A DNA stretch of 64,000 nucleotides, from positions 17,741 through 81,740 of the forward strand of contig JAPOVP010000087.1 in the NCBI GenBank assembly GCA_026708085.1, written 5' to 3'. This DNA is from Caldilineaceae bacterium (lineage in GTDB: Bacteria > Chloroflexota > Anaerolineae > Caldilineales > Caldilineaceae). The notes under the pieces were generated by a model. That model saw only the letters and a list, made by a program, of their open reading frames with translations, had not been told where the DNA came from and ran no database searches. Position 1 is the first letter of the stretch. Every line of letters starts with the position of its first letter. Of the stretch, positions 8,241 through 17,700 are shown in pieces. Both the position numbers and the translations under genes were made by a program.

Positions 8241-8552
8241 TCAAAGAGTAAACTCGACATCGCTGCCATCTTCAAAATAGAGTTGCAGGTGGAGGGCATT
8301 GAGCCTGAAGTGGCTCATGCTGAGGCAGGCGCGATCGGCCTGCGTGCGCTCCGCCGAGGCCTTCGCCCAGCGGTTTTCCCGACCTTTGTGTTCGAACTGC
8401 AAGTAGCTTCCGTCCCTAAAGAAGAGAACAGCCTGGTAGAATTCGGAGTTGGCTACGTAGCGGACAGCTTGTGCGGCCGCGCTCTGTGCCTGGGAGAACG
8501 AATTCAGTTCGATCTGAAAGGCGTTGTCATCGGGGGTTGATGGTTGTTCCAT
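8241..8552 (-). CDS. Hypothetical 103-aa protein with doubled FxDGS beta motif
   Basis: I do not recognise this protein. It contains two similar beta-hairpin pieces, VLFFRDGSYLQFEH (about residues 43-56) and LQLYFEDGSDVEFTL (the last 15), joined by a helical stretch, suggesting an internal duplication or a small beta-barrel. There is no signal peptide. The ATG at 8552 has only a weak GGGCC site before it; the frame stays open upstream but that part looks non-coding. A promoter-like sequence lies about 90 bases upstream. Confidence 0.5.
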   Translation of the reverse strand: MEQPSTPDDNAFQIELNSFSQAQSAAAQAVRYVANSEFYQAVLFFRDGSYLQFEHKGRENRWAKASAERTQADRACLSMSHFRLNALHLQLYFEDGSDVEFTL

Positions 8553-8640
8553 GCGGCGGCCCTTGCTTCTACCAGTTGAGCGATCATCGGTGATGGAAGT
8601 CCGGCTCCCCAGAATCCGTTTCCGTGTGGCCTTGGGGAAG

Positions 8641-8669
8641 ACTATACAGCAGCGACCGTGATCATGCAA
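8641..8669 (-). promoter_or_regulatory. Possible promoter for the two small minus-strand genes
   Basis: On the minus strand TTGCAT (8669-8664) is followed after 17 bases by TATAGT (8646-8641). The -10 is good and the -35 poor. Confidence 0.4.
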
Positions 8670-8972
8670 GGAAATCCTGTTGAACCGGCAGCGCAGCCGC
8701 ACTTTGGTGCCCAAGCGCAACTGGCGGGCGAAGGTCGCCCCACTGAAAAAGGTTGCCAGATATGAATTGTCCCGTTCCAAAAAGGTTACTCCGTTAGGTT
8801 GGAATGAGGGGTCTTGTCAGAGGCTTGCAGATTGGGAGTAGGTAGGGGCTCAGATTCTTGATGGCCAGTGCGCGGGTAGCGCATGGCGTTGGATTTTCTT
8901 GAAGAGGGCGTGTGTGCTACGATTGCAGCACTATCGAAGGTGCGGTCCTGAATTTGGGAATGGAGTCGTGCG
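8670..8972. other. Intergenic region between divergent small genes
   Basis: This stretch separates the 103-aa minus-strand gene from the Trm112-like plus-strand gene. I see no RNA gene, repeat or convincing promoter hexamers beyond those listed. Confidence 0.4.
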
Positions 8973-9350
8973 ATGAAAAAACTGCTAAAGTTTCTCTTCT
9001 TTGTTGGATTTGCCGCCGGAGTGGTGTATGTACTGAAGCAGGCTTTGGGAGGCACCCAGCCGGAGGGGGCAGGAAGCGGCGTATTGCCTGATACGCCGGT
9101 GACCCCGTTGGAAGACATGCCTTTGGGCGGCGAGGTGAGTCCGCAGCTCCTGGACATTTTGGTGGACCCGGAGGACAAGGGGTCACTTCAGCTGATGGAC
9201 GACAGCAAATTCCTGCTTAACCCCCGCAATGGCTATCGCTACCCGATTCGCAATGGGATACCGGTGATGCTAATTGAGGAGGGGAAAAAGTACCAGGATG
9301 AAAGTCTGATTCAGAACGGGCAGGAACAGACGGAGGCTTCGTCGGCCTGA
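8973..9350 (+). CDS. Membrane-anchored Trm112/UPF0434-like protein lacking zinc cysteines
   Basis: Residues 1-27 form a single N-terminal membrane anchor (MKKLLKFLFFVGFAAGVVYV). After a Gly/Pro-rich linker, residues ~56-105 follow the Trm112 (UPF0434) pattern: LLDILVDPEDKGSLQL, then NGYRYPIRNGIPVMLIEE, where the family normally has LLDILVCPxCKG and YPIRDGIPVML. The metal-binding cysteines are replaced by Asp and Asn residues, so it cannot bind zinc in the usual way. Trm112 proteins activate methyltransferases; whether this one binds any partner is unknown. It stands alone and is closed by a strong terminator. Confidence 0.7.
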   Translation: MKKLLKFLFFVGFAAGVVYVLKQALGGTQPEGAGSGVLPDTPVTPLEDMPLGGEVSPQLLDILVDPEDKGSLQLMDDSKFLLNPRNGYRYPIRNGIPVMLIEEGKKYQDESLIQNGQEQTEASSA

Positions 9351-9464
9351 GGTTGTTCCTACTTGCCGGGGACGGAAGGCCGGCGCGCAGGAGGGCGCGG
9401 CAGAAGCCGTTTCACCTGCGGTGTAAGAACGTTCCCTATGAGAGTGCAGTTCAAATAGCAGAGG

Positions 9465-9497
9465 AGCCTGGCGGCAGTTGGTGCGCCAGGCTTTTTT
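9465..9497 (+). terminator. Rho-independent terminator
   Basis: AGCCTGGCG / CGCCAGGCT form a 9-bp stem with a 10-nt loop followed by six T. It lies 114 bases after the Trm112-like gene, just before the convergent histidine kinase gene. Confidence 0.85.
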
Positions 9498-9534
9498 GAC
9501 TCTCTGAAGTTGCGTTGGTTCTGATGAAATCAGG

Positions 9535-11262
9535 TCAGGCGAGAGGCTCCGGGGGGATACCGTCCAGCTGGCGCCTTGACGGGTCCGTAGGGAGTTCGAC
9601 GGCAAAGATGGCGCCGTCTCGATTCTCTACATTCACAGTGCCGCCGTGCGCTTCGACGGCGCTCTTGACGATGGCGAGGCCCAATCCCGCTCCTGGAAGC
9701 TGTTCGCTTATTTCGCCGCGATAGAATCGCTCAAAAATCTGTTCCTGATCGGCCGGCTGGATTCCCGGTCCGTTGTCAGATACTGTCAGGAGCGTAGCAT
9801 GGGCTTCCGCGGTTGCGGCAAGTTCGACGAATCCCCCTGGCTGGGTAAACTTCAGAGCGTTGTCCAGGAGATTGGCCAGAGCCATGCCCAAACTTGCCCT
9901 GTCACACCAGATTGAGTCAAGGCCGTCGGGCACAGACAGACGCAATTCGATCTGCTTGGCCGCGGCAGTCGACCGGAACGGGGAAAGCGCTTCTTCCAGC
10001 AGGTCTGAAAGGTCATGTTTGGCGATATCCAGTGCGGCGACACCGCCTTCCAGGCGGGAAAGGTCGAGCAGATGCCCTGTCATCCACTGCAATCGTTCCA
10101 GTTGTCGCTGGCTCTCGCCCAGGAACTCGGAACGCGTTTCTGGTTCTCCCCCGGCCTGGCCTTGCAGGATCTCGATGAACTGGCGCAGCGCGGTTAGCGG
10201 GGTACGCAATTCGTGGGAAGCGTCTGCGATGAAACGGCGCAGAGCGTCTCGTTCTGCGGCCAGGTCGGCAAAAGTTGCTTGAAGCCGTGCTGCCATGCGG
10301 TTGAAGCGGCGGGAGAGGTCGCCGATTTCACCGACCGTTTCAGGGGCCCTAACTGCAAGGTCTCCCTCTTCCATCTGCTGCGTTGCGCTTTCGAGGGCCA
10401 TCAAGGGGGCAGTCAGCGTCCGGCTCATCAGGAATCCGAGCAGGACGGCCACCAGGACCGCGCCCAGCCCTGCAACCATCAACGCGCGACGGATGGCGAG
10501 AAGGGGCTCGGCGAAAAAGGTGAATCTGTTGGTCATCTGGACGTAACCGACAACCTGATCGTCGTATTGGACAGGGACGGTAACTTGAGGCCCTTGTGCA
10601 GGCGGGGGCACCGCCCCGGGGGCATAGCCGAAAACAATGCGCCAGATTCGAGGCGTCGAAAGAACATCGAGAGTCACGGGGCGATTTTGCGTTGTGTCTC
10701 CGTCGTCAGTTGAAGCGTCCCCCGGGTCGACGATGACCAGCCTGTCCCCCAGGAAGCCAGGACGTCTTTCGAGCGACAAGGCGGCTGCCTCCTCATTCTG
10801 TGTGCCCCCTTCGTCAAGGTCCATCGCAAACATTCCGCGCGGGTGTCCGGAGCCTGAAATCACGATAACCGGGCTGACCATCCCCTGTTGCCAGCTCTCT
10901 GTGTCGCTGCGGGAGAGATCGCTAAGTAAGCTCAGTAAGGCAGACCTCGAATCCAGAGGTGCCAGGCGCATCTGTGAATGGGCAAGCGCCCGATGATCTC
11001 TGTCGAGAATCGTAAGTTCCGTATTGGTGAGGAAACCGGAAGTTATGGCCAGTTGTTGAAGGCGAAGTCCCTGGTTCGAGCGGGCCAGGAGCGGCTTGGC
11101 CATGCGTGCTACGGCCTCGGCGTTGAGGACGAGCGTCTCATACTCGCGGGCGGCCATGTATCGGGTCAGAAGGCTAAGGGCAACGACTCCGATTAACAGG
11201 ATTGTCAGCAGAGTCAGGGCAGCGTAGCTAATGATCAGACGCCAGCGAATTGAGTACAGCAT
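9535..11262 (-). CDS. Membrane sensor histidine kinase (HAMP-HisKA-HATPase)
   Basis: The 575-aa protein has an N-terminal membrane helix (residues ~8-28), an extracytoplasmic sensor region of about 220 residues, a second helix near 245-265, a HAMP linker, a HisKA helix pair with the phosphoacceptor His350 in HELRTP, and a HATPase domain with N box (DNALKF), G1 (DNGPGI) and G2 (GLGLAIV). It should autophosphorylate and pass phosphate to the response regulator encoded at 12981-13688. The ATG at 11262 follows GAAGAGG by five bases and is preferred to a TTG seven codons upstream. The signal sensed is unknown. Confidence 0.93.
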   Translation of the reverse strand: MLYSIRWRLIISYAALTLLTILLIGVVALSLLTRYMAAREYETLVLNAEAVARMAKPLLARSNQGLRLQQLAITSGFLTNTELTILDRDHRALAHSQMRLAPLDSRSALLSLLSDLSRSDTESWQQGMVSPVIVISGSGHPRGMFAMDLDEGGTQNEEAAALSLERRPGFLGDRLVIVDPGDASTDDGDTTQNRPVTLDVLSTPRIWRIVFGYAPGAVPPPAQGPQVTVPVQYDDQVVGYVQMTNRFTFFAEPLLAIRRALMVAGLGAVLVAVLLGFLMSRTLTAPLMALESATQQMEEGDLAVRAPETVGEIGDLSRRFNRMAARLQATFADLAAERDALRRFIADASHELRTPLTALRQFIEILQGQAGGEPETRSEFLGESQRQLERLQWMTGHLLDLSRLEGGVAALDIAKHDLSDLLEEALSPFRSTAAAKQIELRLSVPDGLDSIWCDRASLGMALANLLDNALKFTQPGGFVELAATAEAHATLLTVSDNGPGIQPADQEQIFERFYRGEISEQLPGAGLGLAIVKSAVEAHGGTVNVENRDGAIFAVELPTDPSRRQLDGIPPEPLA

Positions 11263-11343
11263 TTGCGCCTCTTCAACTCCCAAGATTACGAGTCAGGAAG
11301 AGTTCCTGCATCCACTGTTGGGGCGATCCGGCCAAAGGTTGAC

Positions 11344-11373
11344 GCTCTGCGGTCCGGCAGCCGACCGCAGAGC
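11344..11373 (-). promoter_or_regulatory. 11-bp stem-loop between PDZ and kinase genes
   Basis: GCTCTGCGGTC (11344-11354) pairs perfectly with GACCGCAGAGC (11363-11373), loop of 8 nt. It lies about 100 nt after the PDZ gene stop and 80 nt before the kinase start in transcript sense. No T-tract follows, so partial termination or mRNA processing are both possible. Confidence 0.55.
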
Positions 11374-11469
11374 GGAGTGAGTATAGACTGTGCCAGCGTC
11401 TGAGGCGGGAGCACTCCATCGTGCCGGCCCGCCTCTGGCGGCGCTTGTCTGTCACCAAGTAGGAAGGGT

Positions 11470-12720
11470 CTAGGAACTGCTCTGAGACTCCTGGGCGTTC
11501 TTCCCCTCTTCGTGGTCCTGGTTCTGAAGGTCCTTCAAGTGCATACGGAGTCGCTCAAGAGGCATGATGGACACTCCCAGAAAGGCCTTGTCCTCGTCGT
11601 CGGGGTGGGCGCCAAGGGAAACTGTTGTAGCAATGGATTTGCCGTCGCGTGTCACGATGATTTCCACTTCATCACCGGGGCTGTGCATTGCCAGGGCATC
11701 GACCAAGTCCTCAAAGTTGGAGATCTCAGTGTCGCCAATGGCGGTGATTGCATCGGCTTGCTGCAGTTCTGCGAGAGCCGCCGGCCCCTGCTCCTGCACG
11801 TCCATGACCAGGGCACCATCCGGCAGTTCCATGAAGGAGAAGCGGTTGCCGAACGGAAAGGCGAAGCCGAAGCGATTGCCCCACGGCTGACGGCGATCGG
11901 TACCAAACCGGTTCATATCGACGCGGAAGCGTTCGGTCGGTGCGATGCTTACGCCGATGAAGGCTTTTTCACCGTCATCCGGATGTGCGCCGAGCGTCAG
12001 ACTCAGGTTCGTGCTCTCCCCATCGCGATCCACTGTCAACTCGACAACGACACCGGGGCCGTATGCGGCAACGGCCTCAGCCAAGTCTCTCATACCCGTG
12101 ATTTGGTTGTCGTCAATGGCAGTGATCAGGTCGCCGGCCATCAGGCCTGCTGTTGCGGCTGGGCTCTCGTCCAGCACAGCGGTGACCTCCGCGCCGTCGC
12201 CAACGAGGCCGGGGATTCGTTCCATCCCTCTGAAACGCTCGAAATTGGGACTGCGTCCGAAGCCAGGCATTGCCGGGGCCCGCCCTCGCTGCGCTCTCCA
12301 GCCCTGGATCCGGGGAACGTCGGGTGACACGCCCAGCAGCGGGTAGCCGTCCCTATCGGCGAGAGTGACCGAAAGCGTCATCTCTTCGTCACCGCGTTTC
12401 ACGGTCAGTTCGAGAGTATCGCCCGGGTCGCGCATGAGGATCACGTGCTGCAACTCGGCGGCGGTATTGACCATGTCACCGTCGATTGCCAGCAAGATAT
12501 CGCCGCGCGCAAGGCCTGCTTCGGAGGCCGGTGTCTCCTCGCCGACGGCTACGATCAGAACGCCGGGTTCCGGTTTGATCCGTTCTGACAGCGATGCAGC
12601 CGAAACGGTTCCTCCCAAGGTCAGCGACGCGAGGAGGACCAAAGAAATCACGACCCAAATCTTTCGTTTGGCCGCGCCTGGCGCCGGCCTCTTGCTGACT
12701 GTTTGTCTAAGGTTTCTCAT
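11470..12720 (-). CDS. Secreted or membrane-anchored protein with three PDZ domains
   Basis: The 416-aa protein begins with a basic N-terminus and a hydrophobic segment (VVISLVLLASLTLGGTVSA) that is either a signal peptide or an anchor. Three PDZ modules follow at roughly residues 45-125, 165-250 and 285-375. Each carries an AGL- or ALAE-type helix and the D-I/L-I-T-A-I-x-D/G core (GDILLAIDGD, GDLITAIDDN, ADAITAIGDT). The second and third are each followed by an almost identical LGAHPDD-x-x-KAF(I/L)GVSI segment. There is no protease triad, so it is not an HtrA enzyme but a PDZ scaffold or sensor. AAGGAG six bases before the ATG fixes the start. It lies between a response regulator and a histidine kinase on the same strand, which suggests that it reads envelope protein C-termini for that system. 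Confidence 0.85.
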   Translation of the reverse strand: MRNLRQTVSKRPAPGAAKRKIWVVISLVLLASLTLGGTVSAASLSERIKPEPGVLIVAVGEETPASEAGLARGDILLAIDGDMVNTAAELQHVILMRDPGDTLELTVKRGDEEMTLSVTLADRDGYPLLGVSPDVPRIQGWRAQRGRAPAMPGFGRSPNFERFRGMERIPGLVGDGAEVTAVLDESPAATAGLMAGDLITAIDDNQITGMRDLAEAVAAYGPGVVVELTVDRDGESTNLSLTLGAHPDDGEKAFIGVSIAPTERFRVDMNRFGTDRRQPWGNRFGFAFPFGNRFSFMELPDGALVMDVQEQGPAALAELQQADAITAIGDTEISNFEDLVDALAMHSPGDEVEIIVTRDGKSIATTVSLGAHPDDEDKAFLGVSIMPLERLRMHLKDLQNQDHEEGKNAQESQSSS

Positions 12721-12923
12721 CTCTTTCTCCTTGTGGCTGTGCTACACATTACGGTTTTTTCATTGACTGCCGTTACAGTGTAGCGCCCCAAATTGAAAGA
12801 CAGGTTGCTTTTGCATTAAGGTTTCGCAATAAAGAAGAAGCGACTCGATTAGGCCCGAAAGGAGGTCGAATCGATCTCATCGGTCAGGAGGACCGGCGGT
12901 GCCGACAGCGCTATTTCAGAGCT

Positions 12924-12944
12924 GCTGAAGGAAGCGCCTTCAGC
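12924..12944 (-). promoter_or_regulatory. Small stem-loop after the response regulator gene
   Basis: GCTGAAGG (12924-12931) pairs with CCTTCAGC (12937-12944), loop AAGCG. It lies about 40 bases past the regulator stop in transcript sense. The remaining 12721-12923 region, upstream of the PDZ gene, shows no clear promoter hexamers. Confidence 0.45.
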
Positions 12945-12980
12945 CTAACTGACGGTCAATTCAGGTTTGGAAGCAGGGAA

Positions 12981-13688
12981 CTACATCCTCCTTCCCTGAA
13001 ACTTGTAACCGAAGCCGCGCACTGTCACCAGTCTTACAGGATTGGCCGCGTCGCGTTCGATCTTCTGACGCAGATGCCGGATATGTACGTCGACTGTTCG
13101 ATCGCTGTTGACATCGCCTTCGTAGCCCCACACGGCCTCGACCAGACCACTGCGGCTGACCGGCACATTGGGCCTGGCGGCAAGGTAGTGAAGGAGTCGA
13201 AACTCGGTCGGCGTCAGTTCGACGACTTCTCCTTCCAGCCTCACCTCCAGATGTGTCAGGTCGATTTCAAGGCCCTCAAAGCGATGGACCTGGTTTTCGG
13301 ACTGGGCGGCCAGTTCGCCGTAAGCGCGGCGCAAGAGTGCCCGAATGCGGGACACCAGTTCGCGCAGACCGTAGGGCTTGACCATGTAATCGTCGGCGCC
13401 AAGCTCGAGGCCGAGCACTTTGTCTAGTTCCTCATCCTTGGCAGTCAACATCAGGATGGGTTGGCGGTGACTTTGCGAACGAAGTGCGCGACAGACGTCA
13501 TAGCCGCTCATATCGGGTAGACGCAGGTCGAGAGTAATGAGGTCGGGCTGTTCCCTACTGGTCATTTCCAGTGCTTTCGCCCCTGTATTGGCCCGGAAGA
13601 CTTCGAAGCCTTCCAGTTTCAGCGCGTACTCCAGACCCCTGGCAACGGCTGGTTCGTCTTCCACAATCAGTACGCGTTCCCGTTTCAT
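12981..13688 (-). CDS. OmpR/PhoB-family response regulator
   Basis: The 235-aa protein has a receiver domain (residues ~5-118) with the acidic pair E10-D11, phosphoacceptor Asp54 in LDLRLPD, the switch Thr in LMLTAKD, and Lys in VKPYGLREL. A winged-helix DNA-binding domain (residues ~135-233) ends in RTVDVHIRHLRQKIE and VRGFGYKF, as in OmpR/PhoB proteins. ATG 13688 is fixed by AGGAGGT six bases upstream; the frame's longer N-terminus has no site. It is probably the partner of the kinase at 9535-11262, with the PDZ gene between them. Confidence 0.93.
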   Translation of the reverse strand: MKRERVLIVEDEPAVARGLEYALKLEGFEVFRANTGAKALEMTSREQPDLITLDLRLPDMSGYDVCRALRSQSHRQPILMLTAKDEELDKVLGLELGADDYMVKPYGLRELVSRIRALLRRAYGELAAQSENQVHRFEGLEIDLTHLEVRLEGEVVELTPTEFRLLHYLAARPNVPVSRSGLVEAVWGYEGDVNSDRTVDVHIRHLRQKIERDAANPVRLVTVRGFGYKFQGRRM

Positions 13689-13786
13689 TTTCCGACCTCC
13701 TGAAATTGCGGCTTGAGTCCGTGTGGGCCGGATAAAGCCATCCATTTCGCGGCCTTGTTTTTTTGGCGCCAGTCCGCAGCCAGTGT

Positions 13787-13815
13787 ACAATAGGTGGTTG
13801 TAGTATACCTATCAA
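13787..13815 (-). promoter_or_regulatory. Promoter of the response regulator cluster
   Basis: On the minus strand TTGATA (13815-13810) is followed after 17 bases by TATTGT (13792-13787), roughly 100 bases before the ATG. The area lies between the divergent regulator and rplI genes. Confidence 0.45.
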
Positions 13816-13979
13816 ATGGAGGCTTTGCTACAGGGGAAGTAAACGGATCGCGCCCTTCACAGCAAGAGTGGGTCACAGCCTTGTACATAGTGGCAACTGA
13901 CCTTCGAATCCTGTTGCATGCAGGAGAGCAGGCCGGTTCAGCCTGAGCAGTCGCTGGAGACGGGAAGGAAGAAGATACG

Positions 13980-14573
13980 ATGGCTCGCATGAAAGTACTG
14001 CTAACAGAAGATATACCCAGTTTGGGCCTTGCTGGCGAAGTCCACACTGTGGCAAGAGGCTATGCCCGCAACTATCTGTTGCCGCGCAGAGAGGCGATAC
14101 TGGCGACCAAAGGCGCACTGAAACAGGCGGAGGACATCCGTCAGGCGGCTATACGGAAGCGAGCGCAGGAACGCTCAAATGCCGATGCCCAGGCAGAGGT
14201 CCTCACAGGCCAGCAACTGCTTTTCAACGTGAGAGCAGGAGAGAACGACCGGCTGTATGGCTCTATAACCACATCGGATATCTCCACAAGGTTGGAGGAT
14301 GCGGTCGAATTCGAAGTGGACCGAAGGCGAATCGCCTTGAACCAGCCAATTCGAGAGCTAGGCCTGTACGACGTGACTATTCGGCTAATGGCCGAAGTAG
14401 AGGCGACGTTTAGTGTTGCGGTCGTGCGGGAGGGCGAGAGCTGGGCGGATGCAGAACAGCGGGAACAGGACCGTGAGGCGGCGGCCCAAGTGGAAGCCGA
14501 AGCGGAAGCCGTGGCTGAATTGGTGGACGATGGATCCGATGGAGATACTGGAGAGGACGGCGCAACTGGCTGA
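13980..14573 (+). CDS. rplI: 50S ribosomal protein L9 with acidic C-terminal tail
   Basis: The N-terminal rRNA-binding domain is unmistakable: [18 protein letters not shown], then [14 protein letters not shown], followed by the long connecting helix and a C-terminal domain. Bacterial L9 is usually about 150 residues; here 197 residues end in an acidic, Ala/Glu-rich tail ([18 protein letters not shown]) that should be disordered. GGAAGGAAGAAG lies just before the ATG. It is a single-gene unit closed by a hairpin, away from the usual rpsF-ssb-rpsR partners. Confidence 0.96.
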   Translation: MARMKVLLTEDIPSLGLAGEVHTVARGYARNYLLPRREAILATKGALKQAEDIRQAAIRKRAQERSNADAQAEVLTGQQLLFNVRAGENDRLYGSITTSDISTRLEDAVEFEVDRRRIALNQPIRELGLYDVTIRLMAEVEATFSVAVVREGESWADAEQREQDREAAAQVEAEAEAVAELVDDGSDGDTGEDGATG

Positions 14574-14614
14574 TTGACGCGGTCGCTCGAACTGCAAACA
14601 ATCCAGAATCAGTG

Positions 14615-14645
14615 ACGGACAGGGTCTGCGCCCTGTCCGTTTCCA
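14615..14645 (+). terminator. Terminator after rplI
   Basis: ACGGACAGGG (14615-14624) pairs with CCCTGTCCGT (14631-14640) over a 6-nt loop, followed by a weak T-rich run (TTCC ATTT). Confidence 0.65.
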
Positions 14646-15056
14646 TTTGTACGGGCAGGGCGAATGTACACTACAGGTGGTGCAGAACTCTCACCAATCT
14701 TGACTGCCTAAATCAGCATTTCTCCTCCTTTTGGCGACCCCGAGGTTCAGCCCTAAAGATGAATTATATCCCTTTTTCCGCCTACTGCGAGGGCATGTAC
14801 GAGGATGGGCGCGGTACCGGCATCAGGCCGATTTCGCTAGCCATTTTCGGACAAATCGGGTATACTAAATGGTGGCAAAAGCCCCGCCTAGCAGAGCCCA
14901 GAGCGCACGCTATTTCCCCAGTTCGTGAGGCCGGCTTCAGGTCACAGAGGGCCTTTCTTTGGGAGCCGAATTCGACCCGGGCTCAAGGGCGGAACCTCCG
15001 AAAGTGATGAAGGCGAAGGCCATGACACGGAACGACTTAGTGGCGGGAGAACGTGA
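14646..15056. other. Upstream region of gyrA
   Basis: About 410 bases without a gene. A TATACT at 14861-14866 could be the gyrA -10, but no matching -35 lies 16-18 bases upstream. I see no RNA gene or repeat. Confidence 0.4.
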
Positions 15057-17681
15057 ATGAGTGAGTCAAACGGCATAGACGACGCAGCCCCAGGTGAGAA
15101 TGGAATGGGCGGTTTAACGCACGATCCGACCTCTCGAAACGGGGCCAATGGCAACGGGTTGTTTGCCCAGAGCGTCGAGGAAGTTTCAATCGAAGATGAG
15201 ATGCGCACCGCTTTTCTTGACTATGCGGTCAGCGTAATCGTAGCGAGAGCTCTGCCTGACGCTCGCGACGGACTGAAGCCAGTTCACCGCCGCATCCTGT
15301 ATGCAATGCACGACATGGGGCTGCGGGCGAACTCATCTTACAAGAAGTCGGCACGCATCGTAGGAGAGGTGCTGGGCAAGTATCATCCTCACAACGATCA
15401 GGCGGTCTACGATGCGCTGGCGCGCATGGCGCAGGAGTTCAGTCTGCGCTACCCACTGGTGAACGGCCAGGGAAATTTCGGCTCGATCGACGGCGACAGC
15501 CCCGCAGCGATGCGTTACACGGAGGCCAAGCTGGCGCAGTTGACGGAGATGCTGCTCCAGGATATCGAAATGGATACGGTCGATTGGGGACCGAATTTCG
15601 ATGACAGCCTGGAAGAGCCGCTGGTACTGCCCGGAAAACTGCCCAACATGCTGGTCAACGGCTCGAGCGGCATCGCCGTGGGCATGGCCACGAATATCCC
15701 TCCACATAACCTGAGTGAAATCTGCGACGCGGTGGCCCATGTGATCGACAACTGGGAGCGACGTGAGCAGATCGGCCTTGAAGAGCTGATGGAGATGGTG
15801 AAAGGACCCGACTTCCCTACCGGCGGCGAGATTTTGGGGACGGAAGGGATTCGGCATGCATTCGCCACTGGGCGCGGCCGCATACTTGTGCGCGCGAGGA
15901 CGCAGATTGAGGAGACGGACAGCGGCCGATTCCGCATCATCGTCACGGAGATCCCGTACCAGGTCAACAAGACGACATTGCTGGAGCGGATCGCCGAGCT
16001 CGCCCGCTCCGGTCGACTGGACAGCATCAGCGACCTGCGCGATGAGAGCGATCGGAGCGGCATGCGAATCGTTGTCGAGCTGAAGCGGGGTGCGTCGCCC
16101 AGAAAGGAACAGAACCGTCTCTTCAAGTTTACGCCACTGCAGTCCACATTCAGTGTCAATGCCCTTTCGCTGCTGAACGGCCGGCCGGTGACGCTGGGAT
16201 TGCGACGGGCACTGCTAATCTACATTGATCACCGGTTTGATGTGATAACGCGGCGCACCGAGTTTGACCTGTCCAAGCAGCGCGAGCGGGCGCATGTCCT
16301 GGAGGGGTTGCGCATCGCGCTGCAGTTCCTTGACGAGGTCATTGCAACGATTCGCAATGCCGCCAGCGCGGAGGAGGCACGCACGCAGCTTGTGGAAAGG
16401 TTCAGCCTGAGCCTGGTTCAGGCACAGGCGATCCTGGACCTGCAGTTGAGACGCCTGGCGGCGTTGGAGCGGCAGAGAATAGAAGATGAGTACCAGGAGG
16501 TGATGGAGCGCATCGCCTATCTGGAAGACCTGCTGGCCAATCCGCCGAAGATTCGCGGCCTGATCCGTGACGACATTGTCGAGATGAAGGAAAAATTTGG
16601 CGATGAACGGCGCACAGGAATCCTGCACACCGCCAGCGGCGACTTCAGCGATGAGGACTTGATTCCGCAGGAGAACGTGCTGATCAGTTTCAGCGCCAAC
16701 TCTTACATCAAGAGAATGGAGGCCGACAGCTTCCGGGCGCAAGGTCGGGGTGGACGCGGGGTGCGGGGCATGTCGACTCGGGGACAGGACGAAGTCATGG
16801 ACCTGCGCTTCGCGCGAACGCTGGACCACATTCTTTTCTTTACGAATAAGGGAAGGGTCTACAGCAGCCGCGTTTATGAGTTGCCGGAGGGCAGCCGCAC
16901 CTCCAAGGGCGCTCACATCGCCAATATTCTTACGCTCCAGCCCGATGAACAGGTCACGACGATGTTGACGTTGGGCGATTTTGAGCAGGCCTCCTACATT
17001 ACGCTCCTTACTCGCAAGGCTCGCATCAAGCGAGTGAAGGTGTCGGTGTTCTCGAATGTTCGTCAAAACGGCGTAATCGCCATGAACCTAGACCAGGAGG
17101 ACTCGCTGGAGTGGGCACAACTGACGAATGGCGGCCAGGAGTTCATGATCGTCACGCGCGGCGGCAAGGCGCTGCGGATGCGTGAGGACCAGGTGCGGGC
17201 CATGGGCCGCACTGCGGCCGGCGTCTGGGCGATGCGTCTGCTCCCCGATGATCTGGTCACGGGGTTTGATGTAGTACAGCCAGGTGCAGACTTGCTGATT
17301 TTGCACGAGTTGGGATGCGGCAAGCGGGTGCCGCTTGACGAATACGTCACGAAGGGTCGCTACATTCAAGGAGTCTGGACGACAGGTAGATCCAAGCTAG
17401 GTGAAGTCGGCCCAATCATTGCAGCGCGAGTCGTCAGTGAGAATGATCAAATCACTGTAATCACCGGCAACGGCATTGTGTTGCGAACCGCGGTATCTGG
17501 AATAAGCCGCATTGGTCGCCTTGCGATGGGTGTGCGCATCGTAAATCTGGATGAAGGCGATACGGTTGCGGCGCTGGCCGTACTCAGGCACGAAGACCTG
17601 GTTCGAAAGGTCGAAGGAACAGAGACGGCAAGTTCCAGTGAAGCCGTAAATGGTTCCCCGCCCGTTGCCGTAGCCGAATAG
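15057..17681 (+). CDS. gyrA: DNA gyrase subunit A
   Basis: The 874-aa protein is the breakage-reunion subunit of gyrase, introducing negative supercoils with GyrB. The N-terminal core starts after a ~40-residue non-conserved extension. The active-site Tyr154 is in AAMRYTE, and the GyrA box QGRGGRG at 562-568 marks gyrase rather than topoisomerase IV. The beta-pinwheel C-terminal domain follows. In the quinolone-resistance region the motif reads [10 protein letters not shown]: Asn113 and Gln115 stand where E. coli has Gly81 and Ser83. GGGAGAA lies five bases before the ATG. gyrB is not adjacent; the next gene starts about 20 bases downstream in the same direction. Confidence 0.97.
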   Translation: MSESNGIDDAAPGENGMGGLTHDPTSRNGANGNGLFAQSVEEVSIEDEMRTAFLDYAVSVIVARALPDARDGLKPVHRRILYAMHDMGLRANSSYKKSARIVGEVLGKYHPHNDQAVYDALARMAQEFSLRYPLVNGQGNFGSIDGDSPAAMRYTEAKLAQLTEMLLQDIEMDTVDWGPNFDDSLEEPLVLPGKLPNMLVNGSSGIAVGMATNIPPHNLSEICDAVAHVIDNWERREQIGLEELMEMVKGPDFPTGGEILGTEGIRHAFATGRGRILVRARTQIEETDSGRFRIIVTEIPYQVNKTTLLERIAELARSGRLDSISDLRDESDRSGMRIVVELKRGASPRKEQNRLFKFTPLQSTFSVNALSLLNGRPVTLGLRRALLIYIDHRFDVITRRTEFDLSKQRERAHVLEGLRIALQFLDEVIATIRNAASAEEARTQLVERFSLSLVQAQAILDLQLRRLAALERQRIEDEYQEVMERIAYLEDLLANPPKIRGLIRDDIVEMKEKFGDERRTGILHTASGDFSDEDLIPQENVLISFSANSYIKRMEADSFRAQGRGGRGVRGMSTRGQDEVMDLRFARTLDHILFFTNKGRVYSSRVYELPEGSRTSKGAHIANILTLQPDEQVTTMLTLGDFEQASYITLLTRKARIKRVKVSVFSNVRQNGVIAMNLDQEDSLEWAQLTNGGQEFMIVTRGGKALRMREDQVRAMGRTAAGVWAMRLLPDDLVTGFDVVQPGADLLILHELGCGKRVPLDEYVTKGRYIQGVWTTGRSKLGEVGPIIAARVVSENDQITVITGNGIVLRTAVSGISRIGRLAMGVRIVNLDEGDTVAALAVLRHEDLVRKVEGTETASSSEAVNGSPPVAVAE

Positions 17682-17700
17682 ACAAGGGAGCATGATTCGA

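Noticed and set aside
8561..8590. tRNA D-arm-like sequence (CTCAACTGGTAGA on the minus strand)
   Set aside because: No acceptor, anticodon or T-arm (GGTTCGAATCC) follows at the right spacing; it lies just before a small ORF start.
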